NCBI GenBank assembly: GCA_946625125.1
Contig: CAMOSU010000003.1
Location: 1 to 52,062, forward strand
Source: an uncultured Clostridia bacterium
GTDB taxonomy: Bacteria; Bacillota; Clostridia; Oscillospirales; Oscillospiraceae
DNA length: 52,062 bases
Direction: 5' to 3'
The notes under the pieces: generated by a model
What the model saw: only the letters and a program-made list of their open reading frames with translations
The model's database searches: none
Told to the model about the DNA's origin: nothing
Translations under genes and position numbers: made by a program
Part shown: positions 18,939 to 28,576 of the stretch, in pieces
Layout: each line of letters opens with the position of its first letter
Numbering within the stretch: position 1 is the first letter of the stretch

Positions 18939-19089
18939 ATAAGCGGTTCATACGCGGCGCAGTGTTTGTTTTGGGATATTATATCACCCACGTGTCACAA
19001 AAGAGTCACACTTTTTGTCGAAAGAATTAATAAATATTTTATCTTTTTTATAACTGTTTTATCTGTTTTGGGGAAAAGGGGGGATTGCC

Positions 19090-20598
19090 GTGGAGGGACA
19101 AAAGCAATACGTCGCCATTGATCTCAAGTCGTTTTACGCTTCGGTGGAGTGCGTGGAGCGGGGCCTGGACCCCCTGAACGCCGCCCTGGTGGTGGCTGAC
19201 CAAAGCCGCACCGAAAAAACCATCTGTCTGGCGGTTTCCCCGGCTCTGAAGGCCTACGGCATCCCGGGCCGCCCCCGGCTGTTTGAGGTGCTTCAGGCTG
19301 TGGAGCGCATCAACGCCGCGCGTCTTGCCGCCGCTCCGGGGCGGCGCTTCACCGGCGCCTCCGCCTTTGCCGACCGGCTCCGGGCCAACCCCGGTCTGAA
19401 GCTGGAGCCCGTCATCGCTCCGCCCCAAATGGCTCACTACATGGACTGCAGCGCGGGAATCTACCAGACCTATCTCAAGTATGTGGCCCCGGAGGACGTT
19501 CACGTCTACTCCATTGACGAGGTGTTCATCGACGTGACGCCCTATCTGAACAGCTACCGCTGCACCGCCCGGGAGCTGGCCATTCGCATGATCCGGGACG
19601 TGCTGGCCAGAACCGGAATCACCGCCACCGCCGGTATCGGCACAAATCTGTATCTGTGCAAGGTGGCCATGGACATCGTGGCCAAAAAGCTCCCGGCGGA
19701 CGCCGACGGCGTGCGCATCGCGGAGCTGGACGAGTACAGCTACCGGGAGCTGCTCTGGGATCACCGCCCTCTGACGGATTTCTGGCGGGTGGGCCGGGGC
19801 ATCAGCCGGAAGCTGGAGGCCAACGGGCTGTTCACCATGGGGGACATCGCCCGCTGCTCCCTGGGGGAGGATCATCAGCGGCGAAACGAGAATCTGCTCT
19901 ACAAGCTCTTTGGGATCAACGCGGAGCTGCTCATTGACCACGCCTGGGGCTATGAGCCCTGCGGCATCGCGGACATCAAGGCCTACAAGCCCAAGTCCAG
20001 CTCCCTGTCCGTGGGGCAGGTCCTGCACCGGCCCTACAACTGGGAGGACACCCGGCTCATTGTCCGGGAGATGGCGGACTCCCTGGTGCTGGACCTGGTG
20101 GAGAAGGGACTGGCCGCGGATCAGATCGTCCTGTCCCTGGGCTACGTCATTGAAAATCTCCGGACCCCCGAGGCCAGGAGCTCCTTTGACGGGGCGGTTT
20201 CCCGGGACTGGTACGGCCGGGCCATGCCCCAGGGCGCCCACGGTTCCCGGAATCTGGGAGGACACACCGCCTCCACCAAGCGGATCACGGAAGCGGCGGC
20301 AGCCCTCTTTGAGGAAATCGCGGACCCCGCCCTGACGGTGCGGCGGCTGTACCTGGCGGCGAATCACGTTCTGGCCCTGGAGACTCTGGCCGCCCGCCCG
20401 GTCCAGCTCAGTTTGTTTGAGGACCCGGCGGAGGAGGCCGCCCGGGCCGAGGCCGAGCAGCGGGAGCGCAGACAGCAGGAGGCCATACTCTCCATCCGGA
20501 AGAAGTACGGCAAAAACGCCATTGTCAAGGGCATGAATCTCCAGGAGGCCGGCACCGCCATGGACCGCAACCAGCAGGTGGGCGGGCATAAAGCTTGA
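19090..20598 (+). CDS. Y-family DNA polymerase (DinB/UmuC/UvrX-like)
   Basis: 502 aa; YVAIDLKSFYASVECVERGLDPLNAALVVAD, VYSIDEVFIDVTPYL (catalytic acidic motif), GIGTNLYLCKVAMDIVAKK, FWRVGRGISRKLE HhH region. Confidence 0.93.
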   Translation: MEGQKQYVAIDLKSFYASVECVERGLDPLNAALVVADQSRTEKTICLAVSPALKAYGIPGRPRLFEVLQAVERINAARLAAAPGRRFTGASAFADRLRANPGLKLEPVIAPPQMAHYMDCSAGIYQTYLKYVAPEDVHVYSIDEVFIDVTPYLNSYRCTARELAIRMIRDVLARTGITATAGIGTNLYLCKVAMDIVAKKLPADADGVRIAELDEYSYRELLWDHRPLTDFWRVGRGISRKLEANGLFTMGDIARCSLGEDHQRRNENLLYKLFGINAELLIDHAWGYEPCGIADIKAYKPKSSSLSVGQVLHRPYNWEDTRLIVREMADSLVLDLVEKGLAADQIVLSLGYVIENLRTPEARSSFDGAVSRDWYGRAMPQGAHGSRNLGGHTASTKRITEAAAALFEEIADPALTVRRLYLAANHVLALETLAARPVQLSLFEDPAEEAARAEAEQRERRQQEAILSIRKKYGKNAIVKGMNLQEAGTAMDRNQQVGGHKA

Positions 20599-20648
20599 AT
20601 TACCATACGACGCCCGGGCAGGCTTGACCTGTCCGGGCGTCGTTCGCG

Positions 20649-22259
20649 TTATCCCTTGGGTTTCCGGTTGTGGTAGTACCGGCGTTTGTTGTTCTTTTTG
20701 CCCTCCGGCTTGGGGGCGGGCTGATCTGCCGCGGGCTTCTCCGGGGCGGGGCGCCTGAGCTGCTCCGGCTGAGGGAGTCTGGGCTCCTGTTTTCCCTGCT
20801 GCTGACGGCGGCGCTGGGAGCGGGAGGGATGCTCGTTCTTCTCCCGCCCTTCGGGAAGCTCCGGCTTCTCCGACTTTTCCGGCTTCTCCGGGCGCTCTCT
20901 CCGCTGATTCTCGGGCTTTTCCCCCCGGCTGCTCCGGCGGCTGCGGCGGCTGCCCTCGGCGGGGGCGGACTGGCCCTCCTCCCGGCTGGCCGGAGCGGCG
21001 GGCTGGGGAGTCTCCTTTCGGGAGGCGTTCTCCGGCTGCTCCGTCCTGTCACCTCTCCGTTCCCGGCGGCCGCGGCGGGAGCGGTTCTCCCGGGAAAGCT
21101 GCTCGGGAGCCGACTCGGCCTCCTCCCCGGGCTCCGAATCCATCCGTTCCTCCTCGGCGGGGTCCAGAGTCAGGCGCTGCTCCAGATAGGGCCGACGCTC
21201 CCGCAGAGTCCCGTCCTTCCGGCCGGAAATAGGCGCCAGATCCTCCGGGATGGGGGGATCGGTTTTCTTGCCCTTGCCGCTGCGCAGCACGCAGATCTCA
21301 CTGTTGCGGTAGCAGTGGATCTCATCCTCATCCTTCTCCATCCGGACGTTGACGCTCTGCCGCATGAGATTGACGGCGGTGACGGTGCCCCGGCCGTCGG
21401 GGGTGTCCACAAAGGACTCGGGCTTGGGGCTGGTCTTGATCAGATCCTCATAGGCCTCCTGCTCGTATTTCAGACAGCACATCAGCCGCCCGCAGGTGCC
21501 GGAAATCTTGGTGGGATTCAGGCTGAGATTCTGGGTCTTGGCCATTTTGATGGAGACCGGCTGAAAGTCCTCCAGGAAGCTGGAGCAGCAGAAGGGTCTG
21601 CCGCAGATTCCCAGGCCGCCCAGCATTTTTGCCTTGTCCCGGACGCCGATCTGCCGCAGCTCGATGCGGGTGTGATAGTTGGAGGCCAGAATTCTCACCA
21701 GTTCCCGGAAATCCACCCGGTTGTCGGCGGTGAAGAAGAACAGCAGCTTGCTGCCGTCAAAGGCGCACTCGGCGGAGACAAGCTGCATATCCAGCCCCAG
21801 CTCCTCGATTTTCCGCAGACAGAAGGCGTAGGCCTCCTTCTCCTTCTTCTCGTTTTCGGTTTTGATCCGCCGGTCAATGGGAGTGGCAATCCGCAGGACC
21901 CGGCGCAGGGGCTGCACCAGCTCCCGGCGGGCGATGCGGTGGTTGCCGGTGAGACAGTAGCCGTACTCGGCTCCCCGGGCGGTGTCGATGATGACGTGGT
22001 CGCCGTTTTTCAGCTCCAGATTTCCCGGGTCAAAGAAATAGATTTTGCTGCCGGGGCGAAACTGCACGTCCACCACCGGGACCCGCTCATTGGGATCCGG
22101 GGCAGGGCCTTCCTGGGGCAAGGCGGGGACGGCAGGGGGTTCCGGCGGATTGAGCCGGGGCGCTTTCTTCTTGGCGGACACCGCCGTCAGCGCCGTAGCA
22201 GGCGCCTTTTCTTCCACAGGAGCCGCCTGCTCCCGGATTTCCTCGTGTTCGTATTCCAT
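20649..22259 (-). CDS. PSP1 / YaaT (RicT)-family protein with long charged C-terminal tail
   Basis: PSP1 core IGVRDKAKMLGGLGICGRPFCCSSFLEDFQPVSIKMAKTQNLSLNPTKISGTCGRLMCCLKYEQEAY; start moved to MEYEHEEI. Confidence 0.9.
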   Translation of the reverse strand: MEYEHEEIREQAAPVEEKAPATALTAVSAKKKAPRLNPPEPPAVPALPQEGPAPDPNERVPVVDVQFRPGSKIYFFDPGNLELKNGDHVIIDTARGAEYGYCLTGNHRIARRELVQPLRRVLRIATPIDRRIKTENEKKEKEAYAFCLRKIEELGLDMQLVSAECAFDGSKLLFFFTADNRVDFRELVRILASNYHTRIELRQIGVRDKAKMLGGLGICGRPFCCSSFLEDFQPVSIKMAKTQNLSLNPTKISGTCGRLMCCLKYEQEAYEDLIKTSPKPESFVDTPDGRGTVTAVNLMRQSVNVRMEKDEDEIHCYRNSEICVLRSGKGKKTDPPIPEDLAPISGRKDGTLRERRPYLEQRLTLDPAEEERMDSEPGEEAESAPEQLSRENRSRRGRRERRGDRTEQPENASRKETPQPAAPASREEGQSAPAEGSRRSRRSSRGEKPENQRRERPEKPEKSEKPELPEGREKNEHPSRSQRRRQQQGKQEPRLPQPEQLRRPAPEKPAADQPAPKPEGKKNNKRRYYHNRKPKG

Positions 22260-22312
22260 AATCGTTCCTCTTGTGTTTCGCTGCAGCGGACAGGCAACGC
22301 CCGTCCCTGCGT

Positions 22313-23272
22313 TTAATCTGTAATGTCCAGCCACACCTGCAGAGCGCCGCAGACGGCGCCGGGGCTGACGTTTCCCTGGAGCAGCTCGGCGGCCCGACGC
22401 AGGCTTCGCAGGGCCTTGAGACTCTCGGCGGAGGTGCGGCTGCGTCCGATGCGCTGGGCGGCCTCCCAGCGTCCGGGCTGCCCGGCCCGGACAGCCAGAG
22501 CCTGACTCAAAAGCTCCACCCACTGATTCAGCAGGGCAATCAGGGGTTCCCGCTTCCAGCGCTCCAGGGGTACCAGCAGCTCCGTCAGTCCCAGCTTATC
22601 CCGGCGGGCAAAGCAGTCGGCAAAGCGCAGAGTCTCGGGGGGCAGGCTCTCCCCCTCCCGGAGAAGCTGTATGGCCTGCCCCAAAAAGCCCTCGGATCTG
22701 GTCCAGGCCTCCCGGAGCTGCTCCCGCTCCTTTTCGGGGAAGCGCTGCTTCAGGGCCTCCATGCCCTGGGCCTCCGTCAGCGGGGAAAGCTGCAGGGGAA
22801 CGCAGCGGGAGCGGATGGTGGGCAACAGCCGCTCCGCCCCCTCCGTCAGCAGCAGAAAGGCGGCGTACTCCGGGGGCTCCTCGATGACCTTCAAAAGGGC
22901 GTTCTGGGCGGCGGGATTCATGTCCATGGCCCGGGGAATGATGTAGACCTTCCGCAGACCCTCGTTGGGCTTGATGTAGACGTCGGCCCGGGCCTTGCGA
23001 ATCATCTCCACCGTGACGGTCTTCTTTGCCGGATCGTCCACGGTGATCACGTCCGGGTGGACCCCGTCCAGCACCTTCCGGCACTGGAGGCAGCTCCCGC
23101 AGGGACGGCGGGCGCCCTGGGTGCATTCCATGGCGGCGGTCAGGATCTTGGCAAGGGTGTGCTTTCCGCTTCCCGGCGGCCCCGCCAGCAGGTAGCAATG
23201 GGAGAGTTTTCCGGAGGCGAAGGCGGCGGTCAGGCCGGTTTTCAGCCGTTCATTTCCCAGCAGCGCCTCCAT
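22313..23272 (-). CDS. holB: DNA polymerase III delta' subunit
   Basis: MEALLGNERLKTGLTAAFASGKLSHCYLLAGPPGSGKHTLAKILTAAMECTQ...CGSCLQCRKVLDGVHPDV; internal start relative to the ORF track. Confidence 0.92.
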   Translation of the reverse strand: MEALLGNERLKTGLTAAFASGKLSHCYLLAGPPGSGKHTLAKILTAAMECTQGARRPCGSCLQCRKVLDGVHPDVITVDDPAKKTVTVEMIRKARADVYIKPNEGLRKVYIIPRAMDMNPAAQNALLKVIEEPPEYAAFLLLTEGAERLLPTIRSRCVPLQLSPLTEAQGMEALKQRFPEKEREQLREAWTRSEGFLGQAIQLLREGESLPPETLRFADCFARRDKLGLTELLVPLERWKREPLIALLNQWVELLSQALAVRAGQPGRWEAAQRIGRSRTSAESLKALRSLRRAAELLQGNVSPGAVCGALQVWLDITD

Positions 23273-23461
23273 TCTCCCACCTCCATAGTTTTCCTGATTG
23301 TATATGATACCACAATTTCCCGACAGATGCAAGTATTTTTGCAATGATTCCGTACGCCGCCGCAGGGTTCATATTTCTGTTGAATTACGGGGAAGCCTGT
23401 GATAGAATCAACGGACGAAAGACCCGCGAAATCTGTTGCGGGGGGGCAGAGGTGATAAGAT

Positions 23462-24691
23462 ATGATGAAGCTGCTGAGCCAATACAGAGGGCTGCGCCGG
23501 GAGATCTATGTTTTGTTTTTCGGGAGAATCGTCACGAACCTGGGCAGCATGATCTGGCCCGTCATGACCATGATCCTGAACCAGAAGCTGGGGCTGACGG
23601 CGGCGGAGATCTCCTATTTCTTCGTGGGCTCCGGCCTCATCATGCTGCCTGCCAACCTGATCGGCGGCAGAATGGCGGACCGCTTCAACAAAAAATGGCT
23701 CATTGTCGTCTGCGACCTGGTGAGCATTGTCTGTTTTACGGTCAGCTCCGCCCTTCCTCTGGGCTACGGCACCATTGCCCTTTTCGTCATCGCGGGGGTT
23801 TTTCAAAGCGTGGAATACCCCGCATACGACGCCCTGTTCGCGGACCTGTCCACCACCAAGGATCGGGAGCGGGCCTATTCTCTGGCGTATCTGGGGGCAA
23901 ACCTGGGCCTGGTGCTTTCTCCCACCATCGCGGGGCTGCTGTTCAAGAACTATCTGTGGCTCAGCTTTCTCATCAGCGGAATCTCCATCGGCCTGTCCAC
24001 GCTTCTCATCGCCTTTCTGGTCAAGGACGTAACGCCGGTGGAGGACCAAGGCGAGGAAGCAGCCTATCAGCAAAAGAAGGAGGGCGCGGGAATCCTTACG
24101 ATTCTGAAGGAAAACCCCCTTCTGATCCTGTACCTGCTCTGCGGCGCTTTCTATTCCGCGGCTTACGGCCAGTACGGCTATATCATGCCGCTGGATATGG
24201 CCTCGGTCCACGGGGAGGACGGTGCGGTGATCTTCGGCACGGTGTCAAGCCTCAATTGTATTACGGTGGTGCTCTTTACCCCGCTTATCACAAGGCTTTT
24301 CGCCAAAATGCGGGAGACCGGGAAGATCCTCACGGGGCGTCTGCTGATCGCCGGGGGTTATCTGATCTTCCTCCTGCTGCTGGGCTGCATTCCCGCGTAC
24401 TATCTTGCCATGCTGGTTTTTACCTGGGGTGAGATTTTTTCCACGGTTGCGGAGGGGCCGTATATTTCCTCCCGCGTCCCGGCCAGTCATCGGGGGCGGA
24501 TCAACGGCGTCATGAGCCTGAGCTACGCCCTGATACAGGGCATCCTGGAGCTCACCGTGGGTCAGCTCTACGACAGGGCCGGCTCCGGCTGGACCTGGAC
24601 CCTGATCCTGGCCGTGACCCTGCTCTCCGCTGGGGCAGCGGCAGCGCTGAAGCGCTTAGACAGAAAGGCCTACCCAAAGCTGTACCGATGA
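23462..24691 (+). CDS. MFS transporter
   Basis: 409 aa, about 12 TM; GGRMADRFNKKWLIVVCDLVS loop 2-3 motif. Confidence 0.9.
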   Translation: MMKLLSQYRGLRREIYVLFFGRIVTNLGSMIWPVMTMILNQKLGLTAAEISYFFVGSGLIMLPANLIGGRMADRFNKKWLIVVCDLVSIVCFTVSSALPLGYGTIALFVIAGVFQSVEYPAYDALFADLSTTKDRERAYSLAYLGANLGLVLSPTIAGLLFKNYLWLSFLISGISIGLSTLLIAFLVKDVTPVEDQGEEAAYQQKKEGAGILTILKENPLLILYLLCGAFYSAAYGQYGYIMPLDMASVHGEDGAVIFGTVSSLNCITVVLFTPLITRLFAKMRETGKILTGRLLIAGGYLIFLLLLGCIPAYYLAMLVFTWGEIFSTVAEGPYISSRVPASHRGRINGVMSLSYALIQGILELTVGQLYDRAGSGWTWTLILAVTLLSAGAAAALKRLDRKAYPKLYR

Positions 24692-24717
24692 TCCAATCCC
24701 GCGCCAAAGCGACGCAG

Positions 24718-24740
24718 GGCGGCTCCCCGAGGGAGCCGCC
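24718..24740 (+). terminator. Hairpin downstream of the MFS gene (weak terminator candidate)
   Basis: GGCGGCTCCC-CGA-GGGAGCCGCC; no strong T-run. Confidence 0.4.
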
Positions 24741-24830
24741 GCGTTTGGTGGGCTTTTCGTTCCTTCCGGGGATTTTCCGCCGTTGCACTTTTCCATGAAC
24801 TGTGCTACAATGGAGCTTGGAGGTGATTCC

Positions 24831-25748
24831 ATGGAGCAGCCCTATGTCGCCGTGGTGGGGGCCGTCAATCTGGATATTTGCGGAAAATCCTTCGGGCCTC
24901 TGATTCCCCGGGATTCCAACCCCGGGCAGGTCCGTCTGTCCCTGGGGGGCGTAGGACGGAACATCGCCCACAACCTCCGGCTGCTGGACTGTCCGGTGAG
25001 GATGCTCACCGCCCTGGGGGACGATTTCTACGCCCGCCGGGTGGAGGAGGACTGCGCCGGACTGGGCATCGGCCTGGAGGGGGCTCTGCGGGTCCCGGGG
25101 GCGGCCAGCTCCACCTATCTGGTCATCGAGGGGCCGGAGGGAGATATGGCCCTGGCGCTCTGTGACGGAGAGCTGGCGGAGCGGATCAGCCCGGACTACC
25201 TGGCCCGCAATCAAGGGCTCCTGGAGGGGGCCGCCGCCATTGTGACGGAGACCAACCTCCCCGCCGAGAGCCTGGACTGGCTGACAACGCACTGCGCCGC
25301 TCCCATCTTCGCGGACCCGGTTTCCGTCACCAAGGCGGAGAAGCTGCGGCCTCTGCTGGGGAAGCTCTTTCTGCTGAAGCCCAACCGGCTGGAGGCGGAG
25401 CTGCTCTCCGGGGTCTCCATCACAGACCGGAACAGTCTGGAGCTGGCGGCGGCAAAGCTGCTGCAAACGGGATTGCGGCGGGTCTGCATCTCCCTGGGCA
25501 GCCGGGGCGTGTACTGCGCCTGGGACACCCAGCGCTGTCTGATTCCCTGCCCGCCCACCGCGCTGGTGAACGCCAGCGGCGGCGGAGACGCCATGATGGC
25601 GGGCTTTGTCCGGGCCTATCTGGACGGTCTGCCTCAGGAGCAAGCCGCCCGCTTCGCCCTGGCCTGCTCGGCCATCGCCGTAGAGGGCGCGGAAACCATC
25701 AACCCCAATCTGAATCTGACTGCAGCCAAACGGCGGGCAGATTTATAA
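24831..25748 (+). CDS. psuK: PfkB-family carbohydrate kinase, probable pseudouridine kinase
   Basis: MEQPYVAVVGAVNLDICGKSF; GGVGRNIAHNLRLL; NASGGGDAMMAGFVRAYLDG; immediately upstream of psuG. RBS GGAGGTGATTCC. Confidence 0.85.
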   Translation: MEQPYVAVVGAVNLDICGKSFGPLIPRDSNPGQVRLSLGGVGRNIAHNLRLLDCPVRMLTALGDDFYARRVEEDCAGLGIGLEGALRVPGAASSTYLVIEGPEGDMALALCDGELAERISPDYLARNQGLLEGAAAIVTETNLPAESLDWLTTHCAAPIFADPVSVTKAEKLRPLLGKLFLLKPNRLEAELLSGVSITDRNSLELAAAKLLQTGLRRVCISLGSRGVYCAWDTQRCLIPCPPTALVNASGGGDAMMAGFVRAYLDGLPQEQAARFALACSAIAVEGAETINPNLNLTAAKRRADL

Positions 25749-25761
25749 GGAGGAACACGAT

Positions 25762-26682
25762 ATGAACTGGAACGCTTATTTGGACGTAAATCCCGAAGTG
25801 GCCGCGGCCGTAGCCGCCGGGAAGCCGGTGGTGGCCCTGGAGAGCACCATCATCTCCCACGGAATGCCCTATCCCCAGAACGTGGAGACGGCGCTGAACG
25901 TGGAGAAGGTGATCCGGGAGAACGGGGCCGTACCCGCCACCATCGCCATTCTGGGGGGTCGGCTGAAGGCCGGCCTGACGCAGTCGGAGATCGAATACCT
26001 GGGCAAGACCGGCCAGGCCGTCACCAAGGCCAGCCGCCGGGATCTGCCGGTGATCGTTGCCAAGGGCATGGACGGGGCCACCACCGTCACCACCACCATG
26101 ATGATCGCCCACATGGCGGGCATCAACATCTTCGCCACCGGCGGCATCGGCGGCGTACACCGGGGGGCGGAGACCACCATGGACATCTCCGCGGACCTGG
26201 AGGAGCTGGCCAATACTCCCGTAATGGTGATCTGCGCCGGGGCCAAGTCCATTCTGGATCTGGGCCTGACCCTGGAATATCTGGAAACCCACGGAGTCCC
26301 GGTGCTGGGCTACGGCACCAAGGAGCTGCCCGCCTTCTACACCCGGCGCAGCGGCTTTTCCGTGGACTATGAGATTGACAGCCCCGAGGAGCTGGCAAAG
26401 GTCTTCAAGGTCCAGCGGGAGCTGGGGATGAAGGGCGGCGTTTTGGTGACCAACCCCATCCCCGAGGAATACGCCATGGACTTTGACGTGATCAACAAGG
26501 CCATCGACGAGGCCATTGCCCAGTCCGTGAAGGAGGGCATTCACGGCAAGGCAACCACCCCCTATCTGCTGGCAAAGGTCAAGGACCTCACCGGCGGGGA
26601 CAGCCTGGCGTCGAATATCCAACTGGTGTACAACAACGCCCGTCTCGCGGCTCGGACCGCCGCGGCGTATTGTAATCTGTAA
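25762..26682 (+). CDS. psuG: Pseudouridine-5'-phosphate glycosidase
   Basis: 306 aa; ALESTIISHGMPYPQNVETA, VAKGMDGATTVTTTMMIAHMAGINIFATGGIGGVHRGAETTMDISADL, GYGTKELPAFYTRRSG. Confidence 0.95.
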   Translation: MNWNAYLDVNPEVAAAVAAGKPVVALESTIISHGMPYPQNVETALNVEKVIRENGAVPATIAILGGRLKAGLTQSEIEYLGKTGQAVTKASRRDLPVIVAKGMDGATTVTTTMMIAHMAGINIFATGGIGGVHRGAETTMDISADLEELANTPVMVICAGAKSILDLGLTLEYLETHGVPVLGYGTKELPAFYTRRSGFSVDYEIDSPEELAKVFKVQRELGMKGGVLVTNPIPEEYAMDFDVINKAIDEAIAQSVKEGIHGKATTPYLLAKVKDLTGGDSLASNIQLVYNNARLAARTAAAYCNL

Positions 26683-26705
26683 ACCGGGATTTGTCGGGGT
26701 GAGCT

Positions 26706-26786
26706 CCGTAGGGGGCGGCGTCCTCGACGCCCCGAGCGCGCCGTTCTCTGATCCCTCCGGGCCGTCGAGGACGCCGGCCCCTGCGG
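26706..26786. repeat. Imperfect inverted repeat (24-bp arms, 22/24 match) between psuG and the M32 gene
   Basis: CCGTAGGGGGCGGCGTCCTCGACG ... CGTCGAGGACGCCGGCCCCTGCGG. Confidence 0.8.
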
Positions 26787-26837
26787 AATGACAAATCCCG
26801 ACCCGCACCACAACTGAAAAACGGAAGGAGAACAACT

Positions 26838-28340
26838 ATGACCACGCAAGAGGCTCTGAAAATTTACCGGGACCACATCGCGCGGATGAAGGCCCTGAAT
26901 CACGCCATGGGAATCCTGTCCTACGACGGAGCCACCACCGCGCCGGTGGAGTCCGCCGAGGGGCGGGGGAAGACCCTGGCCTATCTGTCCAACTGCGCCT
27001 ATGAGATCGAAACCGCTCCGGCGCTGATGGAGGCTGCCCAATTTCTGAAGGACCACAGCCAGGAGCTGAACCCCCAGGACCGCCGGGAGATCGAGCTTTT
27101 TCTCCGGGAGAACGAATACACCGCCTCCATTCCCCAGGAGGAGTTCGTGGCCTATGTGGAGCTGCTGAACAAGGCCGACGCCGTATGGCACAAGGCCAAG
27201 CAGGACAGCGACTTTGCCAGCTTCGCCCCCATCGTCAAGGACATCTTTGAGACAAACGTCCGCTTCGCCAAATACTACAAGCCGGGGCAGGCCCCCTATG
27301 ACACCCAGCTCAGCCGCTATGAGCGGGGGCTCACCATGGAGAAGACCGACGCCTTCTTCAACGCCCTGAAGGAGCGTATCGTCCCCCTGCTGAAGAAGGT
27401 CATGGCAAAGCCCCAGGTGGACGACAGCTTCATCTGGGGGAAGCTCTATCCCACCGAAGCCCAGCGCAAATTCTCCGACTATCTGATGGACGTCATCACC
27501 ATCAACAAGGACCGCTGCTCCATCGGAGAGACGGAGCACCCCTTCACCACCTTCTTCAACAAGAAGGACGTGCGGATCACCACCCACTACCATGAGGAAA
27601 CCCCCATCTACTCCATGTACTCCGTGATCCACGAGGGAGGCCACGCCCTGTATGAGCTCCACTCCGCCGACGAGCTGGAGGGGACCCTGCTTTCCGGGGG
27701 CGTGTCCATGTCCATTCACGAGAGCCAGTCCCGCTTTATGGAGAACTACATTGGCCGCAGCAGGGAATTCATTGGACTGATCTTCCCGAAGATGCAGGAG
27801 CTCTTCCCGGAGCAGCTTGCCGGAGTCACCCCGGAGCAGATGTATCTGGCGGTGAACAAGGCCGAGCCCAGCCTGATCCGCACCGAGGCGGACGAGCTGA
27901 CCTATGCCCTGCACGTCCTGGTGCGCTATGAGATCGAAAAGTCTCTCTTTGACGGCAGCATCTCCGTGGAGGAGCTGCCCGCGGTGTGGAACGCCAAGTA
28001 CAAGGAGTATCTGGGCATTGAGGTGCCGGACGACAAGCGGGGCGTCCTCCAGGACAGCCATTGGTCCGGCGGCAACGTGGGCTACTTCCCCTCCTACGCC
28101 CTGGGCTCCGCCTACGGCGCCCAAATGCTGGCGAAAATGAGGCAGTCCGTGGACGTGGAGGGAGCCATTCGCTCCGGAGACCTGCGGCCCATCACCGGCT
28201 GGCTGGAGGAGCATATCTGGAAGTTCGGCTGTCTCTACGATCCCATGGAGCTGCTGGAACGGGCGCTGGGCGAGCCCTTCAACCCCAGGTACTTCACCGA
28301 TTACCTGGAAGAGAAGTTCACGGCGATTTACGGACTGTAA
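26838..28340 (+). CDS. M32 family carboxypeptidase (Taq-type)
   Basis: 500 aa; HEGGHALYELH zinc motif, SMSIHESQSRFMENYIGRSREF, RYEIEKSLFDGSISVEELPAVWNAKYKEYLG. Confidence 0.94.
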   Translation: MTTQEALKIYRDHIARMKALNHAMGILSYDGATTAPVESAEGRGKTLAYLSNCAYEIETAPALMEAAQFLKDHSQELNPQDRREIELFLRENEYTASIPQEEFVAYVELLNKADAVWHKAKQDSDFASFAPIVKDIFETNVRFAKYYKPGQAPYDTQLSRYERGLTMEKTDAFFNALKERIVPLLKKVMAKPQVDDSFIWGKLYPTEAQRKFSDYLMDVITINKDRCSIGETEHPFTTFFNKKDVRITTHYHEETPIYSMYSVIHEGGHALYELHSADELEGTLLSGGVSMSIHESQSRFMENYIGRSREFIGLIFPKMQELFPEQLAGVTPEQMYLAVNKAEPSLIRTEADELTYALHVLVRYEIEKSLFDGSISVEELPAVWNAKYKEYLGIEVPDDKRGVLQDSHWSGGNVGYFPSYALGSAYGAQMLAKMRQSVDVEGAIRSGDLRPITGWLEEHIWKFGCLYDPMELLERALGEPFNPRYFTDYLEEKFTAIYGL

Positions 28341-28428
28341 TACGATCCAAAATTTTATTGGAGCGGCACCGTGCTCCCCACGCTGTCATTTTGTGTCTGC
28401 GGCACAAAATCCGTCTCATGCGAACTCC

Positions 28429-28464
28429 AACGCTCCGGCGCGGCTTCCGCCGCACCGGAGCGTT
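28429..28464. terminator. Hairpin AACGCTCCGG...CCGGAGCGTT
   Basis: 10-bp perfect arms 28429-28438 / 28455-28464 followed by CTTCATAA. Confidence 0.5.
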
Positions 28465-28470
28465 CTTCAT

Positions 28471-28509
28471 AAAAAACACCCTGGCCGCAGGCGGCCAGGG
28501 CGTTTTTTT
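28471..28509. terminator. Bidirectional Rho-independent terminator
   Basis: AAAAAACA-CCCTGGCC-GCAGGC-GGCCAGGG-CGTTTTTTT between the convergent M32 and S8 protease genes. Confidence 0.85.
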
Positions 28510-28576
28510 CTTGCCCGGAGCGGTTGCCCGCTCCGGGCGCTGTGTCAGTTGTTTGCCTCAGTGCAGGAAGCCTGTC

